Shown here one piece after another: positions 46,298 through 54,280 of a DNA stretch of 64,000 nucleotides. This DNA comes from Planctomycetota bacterium. GTDB taxonomy: Bacteria; Planctomycetota; SZUA-567; H5-PLA8. The stretch's first letter is position 1; every line of letters starts with the position of its first letter. The notes under the pieces were generated by a model. The model did not search any database. It was not told where the DNA came from and saw only the letters and a list, made by a program, of their open reading frames with translations. Both the position numbers and the translations under genes were made by a program. The DNA is taken from positions 2,265,326 to 2,329,325 of the forward strand of contig JAOSKN010000002.1 of assembly GCA_027493525.1 (NCBI GenBank), read 5' to 3'.

Positions 46298-48307
46298 ATG
46301 CGCATGCCTGCGACGATCGTGCGCCGCGCGCGTCCCACGCTGACGGCGGTCGAACTCGACTGCGGCGAGGCGCTCGAGTTCGTGCTCGACTCGGGCCGGA
46401 CCGTGCGGCTCGAACTGCTATCGACCTCCGCGCGCGTCCTGCTCACCTCCAATCGCGACACGCGCGTCGAAGAGCGGCAGGGGCGCACGATCCTGCTCTG
46501 CGTTGCGCGCGTGCGCATCGACGGGCACGAGCTGGAACTCAACCGCTTCCTCTGCGCGCAGGAATCCTTCGCCGAGCCGTACGTCGTCAACGGGCTGCGC
46601 TTCTGGTTCGACGGGACGGCCGACCTCTTTGAGCTGATCACCGAAGGTCACGGCGTCTGCCGCCCGCGGAAGCACGCGCGCTTCGCGCTGCAGGACGCCG
46701 CGCGCGGCGTATGCCCCGAACCGCTCCACCCCTGGTGCCCGAAGGACGAGAACGCGATCGACATCAAAGAGTGCTACAACGGCGACGACTGCTGGCTGGG
46801 ACCGTACCTCGGCGCGAGCGCGCACGGGGGGCTGGACATCAACCACCCCAAGGGCACCCCGCTTTGGGCGCCCATCGATTTCGACGAGCAGTTCTACTTC
46901 GAGTGCCTCGCCGGCGGCGCGAACAACAACCGCCACCGCGCGCTGCGCACCTGGCCCGACGGGAGCGCCTGGACGCTCCAGGCGCACCACATGTACGAGC
47001 TGTGCGTGCCCGAGCACACGCCGCTCAAGCGCGGCGCCGAGTACGCCAAAGCCGCGGGCGTGCTGAACGGGAGCCATAACCATACGCATTTCGTCTTCAA
47101 GGTCGCCGAGCCCGGGACGCGGGCGGGGGCCGACGACGTGCTGCTCGATCCGTGGATCCTCTTCTGGCAGACCTTCGAGGACGCGCGGCGCGCCGGAACG
47201 GAGCTCCGCGCCGAGATGCAGGCGCCCGGCCCCGCGCGCGCCGGCGAGCCCGTTGCGTTCTCGTCGGAAGGTTCGCGACCCGGCCCTGGCGGCGCGGCCC
47301 TGAAGTACGTCTGGACCTTTGGCGACGGGGGCTGCTCATTCGAGCCCCATCCTCGCTATGCGTATGCGCGGCCGGGGCTCTACGCGGCGACGCTGACGGT
47401 GGACGACGGTTCGAATCGCGCCACGGCGACGCAGCATTTGACGGTGGACGGCGAGCCGTACGCGGGCGCCGCGCCGGTGCTTGTGGCCCCCGACGAACCG
47501 GCGTTCCGCGTCCGGCCCGCGCGGCAGGCGGACCTGTATGCCCGGCCGCCGCGCCGCCTGCCGCGGACGCTGCGCTTCGTCGCGCGGGCCTCGCGCCCGC
47601 GGCCCGCCGCGCGGATCCTGGAACTGCGCTCGCGCGGGCTCAAGCACGAGCTGAAGCGCGCCGCGTGCGAAGTCGCTTTCGAACGCGGCGCGGGCTGGCT
47701 GACGGTAAAGGCGCAGGGCTCGGCGACCTCGCAGGAACTGCTCGTCAGCGCCGACGCGACGGGCCTGACGCCGGGCCTCTACGCGGCGACGGTGCGCGCG
47801 ATGGTCGGGGAGGCGCTCAACGGGACGCTCCCCTTCCGCGTCGAACTGCTCGTAAAGGCCGAGCCGCCCCCGCCGGGAGAGAGCGTGGTGGACGACGCCG
47901 GCGAAGGCTGCGAGGCCACGCCGTTCTTCTGGGTCGCGCCGCGCTTCAGCAAGTTTCCGGTGCGGGGCTTTGGCGGCGACGAACAGGACGGTGGAGGCTT
48001 CTTGTCCAACGGCGGGCGCGCGGAGCCCGGCGAGTACGTCCGCTTCACGCCCGATCTGGCCGCTGGCGCGTACGAGGTCGCCTTCCACCCTCTGACGCCG
48101 TTCGCGCCCGGGGATGCCTTCAACGTTCGCGTGCGGCACCGCGGCGGCGCGGCGACGGTCCGCGTTCAACCGTTCGCCGCGCGGCGCATCGGCCGCTTCG
48201 AATTCGACGAAGGCTGCGACGGGTTCGTGGAGCTACTGGCCGCGGGCTCGGCAGGGCAGGTCTTGGCGGATGCGGTGGTTTTTACGCCGGCGATTGGTGG
48301 TCGGTGA
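46298..48307 (+). CDS. M23-like metallopeptidase with PKD and golvesin-like C-terminal domains
   Basis: About 669 residues from the ATG at 46298. A beta-rich N-terminus is followed by an M23/LytM-type core: SAHGGLDINHPKGTPLWAP supplies HxGxD (H176, D180) and GSHNHTHFVFKV supplies HxH (H262, H264), so all zinc ligands are present. A PKD-type domain lies near residues 310-385 (KYVWTFGDGGCSFEPHPRYA). The C-terminal ~130 residues resemble golvesin/Xly-type beta-sandwich modules (GEYVRFTPDLAAGAYEVAFH to LADAVVFTP). No signal peptide is visible, unusual for such a protein. It may cleave peptidoglycan or a surface protein. Confidence 0.6.
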   Translation: MRMPATIVRRARPTLTAVELDCGEALEFVLDSGRTVRLELLSTSARVLLTSNRDTRVEERQGRTILLCVARVRIDGHELELNRFLCAQESFAEPYVVNGLRFWFDGTADLFELITEGHGVCRPRKHARFALQDAARGVCPEPLHPWCPKDENAIDIKECYNGDDCWLGPYLGASAHGGLDINHPKGTPLWAPIDFDEQFYFECLAGGANNNRHRALRTWPDGSAWTLQAHHMYELCVPEHTPLKRGAEYAKAAGVLNGSHNHTHFVFKVAEPGTRAGADDVLLDPWILFWQTFEDARRAGTELRAEMQAPGPARAGEPVAFSSEGSRPGPGGAALKYVWTFGDGGCSFEPHPRYAYARPGLYAATLTVDDGSNRATATQHLTVDGEPYAGAAPVLVAPDEPAFRVRPARQADLYARPPRRLPRTLRFVARASRPRPAARILELRSRGLKHELKRAACEVAFERGAGWLTVKAQGSATSQELLVSADATGLTPGLYAATVRAMVGEALNGTLPFRVELLVKAEPPPPGESVVDDAGEGCEATPFFWVAPRFSKFPVRGFGGDEQDGGGFLSNGGRAEPGEYVRFTPDLAAGAYEVAFHPLTPFAPGDAFNVRVRHRGGAATVRVQPFAARRIGRFEFDEGCDGFVELLAAGSAGQVLADAVVFTPAIGGR

Positions 48308-48362
48308 TCTGCTCAAACCGCACGGGCAGTTCTTGGACACTGGAGTTCCTTAGGGCTACGAG

Positions 48363-49040
48363 ATGCCACCCATAAAGATCGCACGCTTCGCCGGCCGCGA
48401 GCTTCCGGCCAATCTCGCGTACGAGACGAACTTCGCGAACCTCGACGAGTTCTGGTGGGAAGGCACGCCCGAAGTAAGCGCGTCCGGCGGTTCGCTCTTC
48501 ATCCGCACGAAACTCCAGCGCGACGCGAACTGCCATCACGTCTCCACGGTTTTCCTGAAGCGGCCTTTCAAGGGCGACTTGTTCGTCGAGTACGAAGGGC
48601 GGAGCATCCACGACGAGTCGCACCGCAATTTCAACTTCTTCGTCCATGCCAAGACCCGCGACGGGCGGGGGCTCTACGAAACCCGGGGCGAACGGACCGG
48701 CGACTACCCCGAGTACCACGTGATGGACAACTACCTCTTTACGTGCCTGAAGTCCGATCAGCAAAACCCCGACGGCTCGGACATGTTCCGTTACCGCATG
48801 CGCCGCGATCCGGGGTTTCATCTGATGAAGGAGGCGCACGCCTACCGCTGCGAGAATCACCGCTGGTATGCCTTCCAGTACCTCATACGCAAGGGGGAAG
48901 TCGGCGTCTGCATCGACCGGCTCCCGCACGAGGCCTACACGTGGCTCGATCCGCAGCCGCTCGCCGAGGGCCACATCGGCTTCCGCTCGTTTCAGAGCCA
49001 CCTGGAATTCCGCAACCTTAAGGTGTGGGCGGTGGGGTAG
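48363..49040 (+). CDS. YesU-like (DUF1961) carbohydrate-related protein
   Basis: 225 residues. A concanavalin-like beta-jelly-roll is suggested by FANLDEFWWEGTPEVSASGG and HIGFRSFQSHLEFRNLKVWA at the end. The central part (RNFNFFVHAKTRDGRGLYET and YPEYHVMDNYLFTCL) matches DUF1961, which in Bacillus belongs to rhamnogalacturonan use. It lacks a signal peptide. Near the sugar-metabolism cluster downstream, though separated by 134 bases of regulatory-looking DNA. Confidence 0.62.
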   Translation: MPPIKIARFAGRELPANLAYETNFANLDEFWWEGTPEVSASGGSLFIRTKLQRDANCHHVSTVFLKRPFKGDLFVEYEGRSIHDESHRNFNFFVHAKTRDGRGLYETRGERTGDYPEYHVMDNYLFTCLKSDQQNPDGSDMFRYRMRRDPGFHLMKEAHAYRCENHRWYAFQYLIRKGEVGVCIDRLPHEAYTWLDPQPLAEGHIGFRSFQSHLEFRNLKVWAVG

Positions 49041-49102
49041 CTCTTGCCACGCCTGTTTGACCGGTACATCAGAATCCTATTGGAATCTGCTTGCCGCACC
49101 TG

Positions 49103-49143
49103 GTTTCCTGGTGTAGTTTCTATATAGGAAACATTAGTTTCCT
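49103..49143. promoter_or_regulatory. Putative operator with repeated GTTTCC / GGAAAC boxes
   Basis: Three related boxes lie within 41 bases upstream of the XRE-cupin regulator: GTTTCCT at 49103, AGGAAAC at 49126-49132 and GTTTCCT at 49137-49143, the last two forming a 7-bp inverted repeat with a 4-nt spacer. A partial GTTTC at 49116 adds a second dyad. The region is AT-rich, so autoregulation by the downstream regulator is plausible. Confidence 0.45.
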
Positions 49144-49174
49144 TCATAATACGTTGCAATTGTTGGGGTAACAG

Positions 49175-49813
49175 ATGTCTACCCAGAAATTAAGCCCCGA
49201 GGCGCTCGGCAACCGGATCCGCTGCCTGCGGATGGGGCAGGGGCTGCGGGTTGAAGATCTGGCCAACCGCGCGGGCTTCACCAAAGGCTTCGTGAGCAAG
49301 ATCGAGAACGGGAAGTCTTCGCCGCCGATCGCGACGCTCTTGAAGCTGGCTTCGGCGCTGGGCGTGGCGGCGGCGGACCTGCTGCAAGGCGACGCGGACC
49401 TGGGGCTCGATCCGCACGGGAGCGTCCACGTGCCGGCGGGCGCGCGGCTGGAGATCGCGAACGCCGCGGCCGGGCCGGGCTACACGTACCTCGCGCTGGC
49501 GGCCGCGCGGCGCGTCAAGCAGATGGAGCCGTTCCTGATCACGGTGCGTCCGGAGGACGTGGACCGCGAGAAGAGTTTTCAGCATCCGGGCGAGGAGTTC
49601 ATCTTCGTCACCGAAGGTTCGTGCGAGTACCGCGTCGGCGACGAAGTCTTCACGCTGCGGCAGGGCGACAGCCTGTACTTCGACGCCAACCGGCCGCACG
49701 CGCCATGGCCGAAGGACGGCCCGGTGACGTTCCTGGCGATCTTCTGCGCGCCGCCCGCGCTCGTGGCGCGCGCGAACCGGACGAGCGAGCGCCTGGCTGC
49801 GAAGGAAGCGTGA
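49175..49813 (+). CDS. XRE-type helix-turn-helix regulator with C-terminal cupin
   Basis: 212 residues. The N-terminal XRE helix-turn-helix is RVEDLANRAGFTKGFVSKIE (residues ~26-45). The C-terminal cupin sensor (residues ~110-190) shows FQHPGEEFIFVTEGSCEYRV and DSLYFDANRPHAPWP. This layout is common in regulators of polyamine, sugar and amino-acid catabolism. It is the first gene of a tightly packed cluster and starts two bases before the next gene's ATG region. Confidence 0.9.
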   Translation: MSTQKLSPEALGNRIRCLRMGQGLRVEDLANRAGFTKGFVSKIENGKSSPPIATLLKLASALGVAAADLLQGDADLGLDPHGSVHVPAGARLEIANAAAGPGYTYLALAAARRVKQMEPFLITVRPEDVDREKSFQHPGEEFIFVTEGSCEYRVGDEVFTLRQGDSLYFDANRPHAPWPKDGPVTFLAIFCAPPALVARANRTSERLAAKEA

Positions 49814-49815
49814 CC

Positions 49816-50556
49816 ATGCCGATCGAACTGACCACCAGCGCCTGCTGCCTCCCGAAACTGACGCGCGGAGAACTCTTCAAGGCCGCGCACGAAGCCGGGT
49901 ATCGCTGGGTCGAACTCTTCACCGGCAACGCCTCGAAGTACGACCCGGCCGGCGAGCCGGCGGATGCTTTCAGCGCGCACGGCGTGGGCGTCTCGGCGCT
50001 GCACCTGCCCGGCGACCTGGCGAAGGCCAAGCAGGCCGTGGACCTCGCCGCGAAGCTTGGCGTGCCGCAGGCGATCGCTCACGGCGCCGGCGCGCCGGCG
50101 GAGGCCGGCCGCTGGCTGGCCCCGACGGTGGCTTACGCGAAGGCGTGCGGCGTCGAGGTCGTCGTCACGAACCACAAGGGCCAGAGCATCGAGTCGCCCG
50201 AGGACGTCGCGGCGGTGCTGAAGGCGTGCGGCCCCGACGCGCCGCAGGTGCTGCTCGAGGCCGGGCACTACTGGGCCGCGGGCCTCGACGCGAGCGAGGC
50301 GCTGAAGCGCTTTCGCGACCGCGTCCGGCTCGTGCATGTGAAAGACCTCGATGCCCATGGCCGCAGCGTCCCGTACGGAACCGGCGCCGCGCCTCTCGAC
50401 GCCTTCATCCAGGACCTTGCCGCGAGCGGCTATCAAGGCCGCCTCTGCGTCGAACTGGAAATGCGCGAACTGCACACGGCCGAGATCGTGAAGCACCTGA
50501 GCGACGCGCGCTTTGTCGTCGCCGCGGGGCTCGGCGTGGCGATGGCGGGAAGATGA
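49816..50556 (+). CDS. Sugar phosphate isomerase/epimerase-like TIM-barrel protein 2
   Basis: 246 residues. The family is shown by GYRWVELFTGN, LLEAGHYWAAGLD and RLVHVKDLDAHGRSVPYGTG; likely metal or catalytic residues are Glu in LLEAGH, His in RLVHVKD and Glu in CVELEM. It begins a few bases after the regulator's stop. By context it isomerises a sugar or cyclitol intermediate oxidised by the neighbouring Gfo/Idh enzymes. Confidence 0.8.
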   Translation: MPIELTTSACCLPKLTRGELFKAAHEAGYRWVELFTGNASKYDPAGEPADAFSAHGVGVSALHLPGDLAKAKQAVDLAAKLGVPQAIAHGAGAPAEAGRWLAPTVAYAKACGVEVVVTNHKGQSIESPEDVAAVLKACGPDAPQVLLEAGHYWAAGLDASEALKRFRDRVRLVHVKDLDAHGRSVPYGTGAAPLDAFIQDLAASGYQGRLCVELEMRELHTAEIVKHLSDARFVVAAGLGVAMAGR

Positions 50557-50599
50557 AATGTGAAAACTCCCCGAGGCACACTGGGCTATTTTCACATTT
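50556..50599. other. Long hairpin between isomerase and oxidoreductase genes
   Basis: AAATGTGAAAA and TTTTCACATTT form an 11-bp AT-rich stem around a 22-nt GC-rich loop that contains a CCC/GGG mini-stem. It starts within the isomerase stop codon. It could lower read-through within the cluster or protect an mRNA end; a true terminator is less likely since related genes follow. Confidence 0.55.
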
Positions 50600-50650
50600 T
50601 ATGTTTTCGAGCCGTGTCCGTTGACCGAGAAACCTGCTGAGGAGCCCCTC

Positions 50651-51694
50651 ATGTCCGCAACGCATCCCGACGAATCCAAGCTCACGCGCCTCTGCATGAT
50701 CGGCTGCGGGCGGCTGGCGACGAGCCGGATCTGGCCGTGCTTTCCGCGCCTGCCGGTGCGGCTCGTCGGCGTCTGCGACCTCGACGAGAGCCTCGCGAAC
50801 CGCAACGCGCGGCGGCACGGCGGGGAGCGCGTCTTCACCGATCTCGAGAAGATGCTCGACGAAACCAGGCCCGACGGCGTGGTCCTCTGCGTCGGCCCCA
50901 GGGGTCACTACGAGCTGGGCCTGAAGGTGCTTGCGAAGGGCTATCCGCTCTACACGGAGAAGCCGCCTGCGCCGACGGCCGCGCAGGCGTGGGAGCTGGC
51001 CGAGGCTTCGCGCCGCGCCGGCGTGCTCTGCATGACCGCCTTCAAGTACCGCTACGCCCCGGCGATGGTGAAGGCGAAGAAGATCGTCGACTCGCCCGAG
51101 TTCGGCGGCGTGCACGCGCTGAACGTCCTGCGCACCTGCGGAGGGTATCCGCAGAAGCCCGGCGAGCCGGTCCACTACACCTTCCTCTCGGACTTCTGCA
51201 TCCACCCGATCGACGAGGCGCTCTTTCTGGGCGGGGCGGTGAAGTCCGTCTACGCGACGGCGCCGACTCCGGACGGCTTCGCGATCGCGCTGAGCTTCGC
51301 CAACGGCGGCGTCGGTGGGCTGACGTTCTCGTGCCACGGCACCTTCAGCCGGCCGGTGGACCGCGTCGAGATCCTCGGCAACCGCGGCCACGCGATCACG
51401 ATCGAGGACGAGATCAGCATGACGTACTTCGTCGAGGACCAGCCCAGACAGCAGCATCGCCCCTACTTCTGCACCGCGGGCGGGGACTCGCTGAAGGAGA
51501 CCGGCTTCCTGACCGAACTGGAGGCCTTCGTGAAGCATCTGCGCGGCGAATTGTCCGCCAAGCAGGTCCCCAGCCGCATCGAGGAATCGACACAGAGCAT
51601 GGCGCTCTTCGAGGCGATTCTGAAGTCGGCGCAGACGGGCCAGGCCGTCGCGCCGCGGGTCTTCGAACGCGAGGCGGCCGCCGTCGCGTCGTGA
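50651..51694 (+). CDS. Gfo/Idh/MocA family oxidoreductase 1
   Basis: 347 residues. The ATG at 50651 follows GAGGAGCCCCTC; an upstream TTG lacks a ribosome binding site. Rossmann motif MIGCGRLATSRI (residues ~16-27), Asp in VGVCDLDE and the catalytic-region Lys in LYTEKPPAPTAAQ. The His in SDFCIHPIDEALF is the second conserved site. NAD(P)-dependent oxidation or reduction of a sugar-type hydroxyl is the expected activity. Confidence 0.88.
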   Translation: MSATHPDESKLTRLCMIGCGRLATSRIWPCFPRLPVRLVGVCDLDESLANRNARRHGGERVFTDLEKMLDETRPDGVVLCVGPRGHYELGLKVLAKGYPLYTEKPPAPTAAQAWELAEASRRAGVLCMTAFKYRYAPAMVKAKKIVDSPEFGGVHALNVLRTCGGYPQKPGEPVHYTFLSDFCIHPIDEALFLGGAVKSVYATAPTPDGFAIALSFANGGVGGLTFSCHGTFSRPVDRVEILGNRGHAITIEDEISMTYFVEDQPRQQHRPYFCTAGGDSLKETGFLTELEAFVKHLRGELSAKQVPSRIEESTQSMALFEAILKSAQTGQAVAPRVFEREAAAVAS

Positions 51695-51703
51695 CGGAGC
51701 GCC

Positions 51704-51730
51704 GGACCAGGAACCAGGAGCGAGGAACGT
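51704..51730. repeat. Degenerate heptanucleotide tandem array 3
   Basis: Nearly four 7-nt units between the oxidoreductase and cupin genes: GGACCAG, GAACCAG, GAGCGAG, then a partly conserved fourth overlapping the cupin ribosome binding site. Same period and general composition as arrays 1, 4 and 5. Confidence 0.45.
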
Positions 51731-51733
51731 ATC

Positions 51734-52123
51734 ATGCCCATCGTCGCCGAATCCGAATACGCCGTCGTCCCGAAGGCCGACGCGCGCCGCGAACCCTACG
51801 GCTGGGGCACGCTCACGTTTCTCGCCGACGGCAAGAGCGGCACGTCGCCCGAGGTGAGCATGGCGCGCGTGACGATCCAGGCCGGCAAGCGCAACATCCT
51901 GCACCGGCATCCCAACTGCGACGAACTGCTTTACCTCCTGAAGGGCACGCTGAAGCATCTCGTCGGCGACAAATGGGTGACGCTGGAGGCCGGCGATACG
52001 ATCCGCATCGCGCGCGGGCTCGTGCACCAGGCGGAGGTCGTCGGCGCCGAGGACGCCGACATGATCGTGGTCTATTCGGCGGGCGACCGCGAGACGGAAG
52101 TGCTTGGCGAAGGCTCGAAATAA
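51734..52123 (+). CDS. Single-domain cupin protein
   Basis: 129 residues. The two cupin motifs are seen: ILHRHPNCDELLYLLKGTLK with His/His/Glu metal ligands, and ARGLVHQAEVVG with the distal His. It lies inside the sugar cluster with about 12-40 base gaps on either side, so it is probably an enzyme or binding protein for the same small molecule, for example a mutarotase-like or isomerase-type cupin. Confidence 0.85.
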   Translation: MPIVAESEYAVVPKADARREPYGWGTLTFLADGKSGTSPEVSMARVTIQAGKRNILHRHPNCDELLYLLKGTLKHLVGDKWVTLEAGDTIRIARGLVHQAEVVGAEDADMIVVYSAGDRETEVLGEGSK

Positions 52124-52135
52124 AGGAGCGCGCGC

Positions 52136-52927
52136 ATGATCGTGGGGTATCACACGGGCGGGCTGGATGAAGCGGACGTGGCGCGCGCCGCGCGGCGGCT
52201 CCAGAAGGCCGGCTACGGCGGCGTGCAGTTCGCCGGCCCCGTCGCGAAGACGATCGCCGCGCGCGGCGCGTGGGAGGAATCCGGTTCGATCTTCCGCGCG
52301 CACGGTATTGAAGTCCTTTGTACGTGGGGCGCGAACCCGGCGCTTGAAGAGTGGGCCGACGGCGAGCGCGGCCAGGAACGCTTCGCAAAGCTGCGCCGCT
52401 GCGGCGAGGAGGCGCGCCGCGCCGGCTGCGCTTCGCTGATGCTCCTGCCCGAAGGCGCCGCGCCGGCGAGTCCGGAACTGCGCCGCGCGGCCGGACGCGC
52501 CTTCGCGAACTTCGCTCGGGCTTTTCATGACACCACCGGCGTGCGGCTGACGCTCCACCAGCACGCCGGAAGCCGGCTGGAGTCGTGGAGTGAAGTCGAG
52601 GAGTTCGCCGCGGAGTTCGATGGCGTTTCGAGCGCGCTGATCGCCGACACCGCGCATCTGACGCTCGGCGGGATCGACCCCGCGCGCTTCGTCCGCGCCT
52701 TCGCCGGGCGGATCGACATGCTCCACTTGAAGGACGCGCGCGCCGGACGCTTCGCTTTTCCCGGACAGGGCACGGTCGATTTCGCGGCCGTCTTTGCGGC
52801 GCTCGAGGCGGCCGGCTTCGCGGGCAACCTCGTCGCCGACGTCCACGACGCGTCGTTCGAGGGCGACAAGGTCATCGCGGCCAAGGCGTGGCTCGATGGA
52901 ATCATGGCCGTGCCAGTCCAGCCATAA
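52136..52927 (+). CDS. Sugar phosphate isomerase/epimerase-like TIM-barrel protein 3
   Basis: 263 residues, preceded by AAAGGAGCGCGC. Family marks: GYGGVQFAGP, LTLHQHAGSRLESWSE, LIADTAHLTLGG and MLHLKDARAG. The His/Glu/Asp metal set resembles IolE/IolI-type inosose dehydratase or isomerase. Together with two Gfo/Idh enzymes this fits a pathway that oxidises a sugar or cyclitol to a keto form and then isomerises or dehydrates it. Confidence 0.8.
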   Translation: MIVGYHTGGLDEADVARAARRLQKAGYGGVQFAGPVAKTIAARGAWEESGSIFRAHGIEVLCTWGANPALEEWADGERGQERFAKLRRCGEEARRAGCASLMLLPEGAAPASPELRRAAGRAFANFARAFHDTTGVRLTLHQHAGSRLESWSEVEEFAAEFDGVSSALIADTAHLTLGGIDPARFVRAFAGRIDMLHLKDARAGRFAFPGQGTVDFAAVFAALEAAGFAGNLVADVHDASFEGDKVIAAKAWLDGIMAVPVQP

Positions 52928-52949
52928 AACCGGCAACAGGAGTCTACTC

Positions 52950-54083
52950 ATGCGCATCAACTTTCGCGGGCAACTGGCCGACGAGCCGGAGATTCGCGCG
53001 GGCTTCATCGGCTGCGGGTCGCACTCGTTCCGCAACATCTTCCCGACCTTCCAATTCGCGCCCGTCAACCTCGTCGCGACTTGCGACCTAGTCGAGGAAA
53101 AGGCGCGGGCCTTCGCGAAGAAGTTCGGCGCCGAACGGAGCTACACCGACTACCGCGAGATGCTGGCGAAGGAGAAGCTCGACGCGGTCTTCCTCGTGCT
53201 GGGCGCGGACAAGGGCGGCCGGCCGCTGTATCCGAAGTTCGCCGTGGAGTGCCTCAAGGCCGGCGTCCACGTCTTCATCGAGAAGCCGCCCGCGGCGACG
53301 ACCGCCGATGTCGAAGCCATGCGCGAGGCCGCCGCGGCCAGCGGAAAGTTCGTCATGTGCGGCCTGAAGAAGATGTTCGTGCCGGCCAACCGCAAGGCGA
53401 AGGAACTGACGGCCGAGCCGGACTTCGGCCCGGTGAGCAGCGTGCTGCTGGAGCGGAACGAGCGCGTGCCGGCGGTCGAGGAGTTCGAGGCGTTCTTCCA
53501 TCGCGGCGAGGCCGGCAAGGTCGCGCACTTCCTGGACCACCTTTGCCATCCCACGGCGGCGCTGCTGCTGCTGCTGGGCATGCCGGAGACGCTTTACTAC
53601 GAGCGCAGCCGGAACGGCTCCGCGCTGCTGAACTTCAGCTTCGCCTCCGGCGCGATCGCCTCGCTGGCGATCCACTGCCACGGCGCGACCGACGGCGGCA
53701 TGGAACGGATCATGATCGTGAGCGAGACCGGGCGGCAGATCGTCGTCGAGAACTCCGTGCGCCTCTACTACCACCGCTCGCCCCCGCGCCCCGCGGGCCA
53801 AGGGTACGGCAACACGCCGAGCTTCTTTAACGGCCAGCCGGGGGAGGCGACGACCCTGTGGGAGCCCGAGTTCAGCCTGGGCCAGCTTTACAGCAAGGGC
53901 CTCTTCCTGCTCGGCTTCTACGACGAGGTCAACGAGTTCGCGCGCGCGATCCTGGAAAAGCGCCGGCCCTGCGCCGGCACCCTCGACGACATGTGGGGCG
54001 TGACGCGGATCTTCGAGGCCATGGCGGCCGGGCCGCGCAAGCTCATGAACCTCCAGCCGGCCGCCCAACCGGTCGCAGTTTAG
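52950..54083 (+). CDS. Gfo/Idh/MocA family oxidoreductase 2
   Basis: 377 residues, ATG preceded by AGGAGTCTACTC. Rossmann motif GFIGCGSHSFRNIFP (residues ~18-32), ATCDLVEEKA, catalytic EKPP in HVFIEKPPAATTAD. The usual aromatic/His region is LDHLCHPTAALLLLL. Last gene of the cluster, separated by about 190 bases from the next gene. It shares little close sequence with oxidoreductase 1, so the two probably catalyse different steps. Confidence 0.88.
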   Translation: MRINFRGQLADEPEIRAGFIGCGSHSFRNIFPTFQFAPVNLVATCDLVEEKARAFAKKFGAERSYTDYREMLAKEKLDAVFLVLGADKGGRPLYPKFAVECLKAGVHVFIEKPPAATTADVEAMREAAAASGKFVMCGLKKMFVPANRKAKELTAEPDFGPVSSVLLERNERVPAVEEFEAFFHRGEAGKVAHFLDHLCHPTAALLLLLGMPETLYYERSRNGSALLNFSFASGAIASLAIHCHGATDGGMERIMIVSETGRQIVVENSVRLYYHRSPPRPAGQGYGNTPSFFNGQPGEATTLWEPEFSLGQLYSKGLFLLGFYDEVNEFARAILEKRRPCAGTLDDMWGVTRIFEAMAAGPRKLMNLQPAAQPVAV

Positions 54084-54154
54084 CCCGGAACTGCTTACGC
54101 CCCATAGATAGATATGGAAATATGCGGAACGGATTCGTTTCCGCAACCGTCTTC

Positions 54155-54205
54155 TTAGAGTGCGTCCTAACGCCGCCTCGCGAAACGTGTTAGGACGCAC
54201 TCTTA
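54155..54205. repeat. MITE-like inverted repeat flanked by TTA duplication
   Basis: Terminal arms 54157-54171 and 54189-54203 (AGAGTGCGTCCTAAC and its exact reverse complement) enclose 17 bases. If the ends are taken as GAGTGCG, both sides are flanked by TTA, like a short target-site duplication. The same left end, CTTAGAGTGCGTCC, occurs at 17431. No transposase is nearby, so it would be non-autonomous. Confidence 0.6.
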
Positions 54206-54280
54206 GAGCTGCCGGAGGCGAGGGGAAGCCGGGGTTCGGGAGCCTCGTATCTTCGCATGATATAAAAGGAGGTGCCGGCC

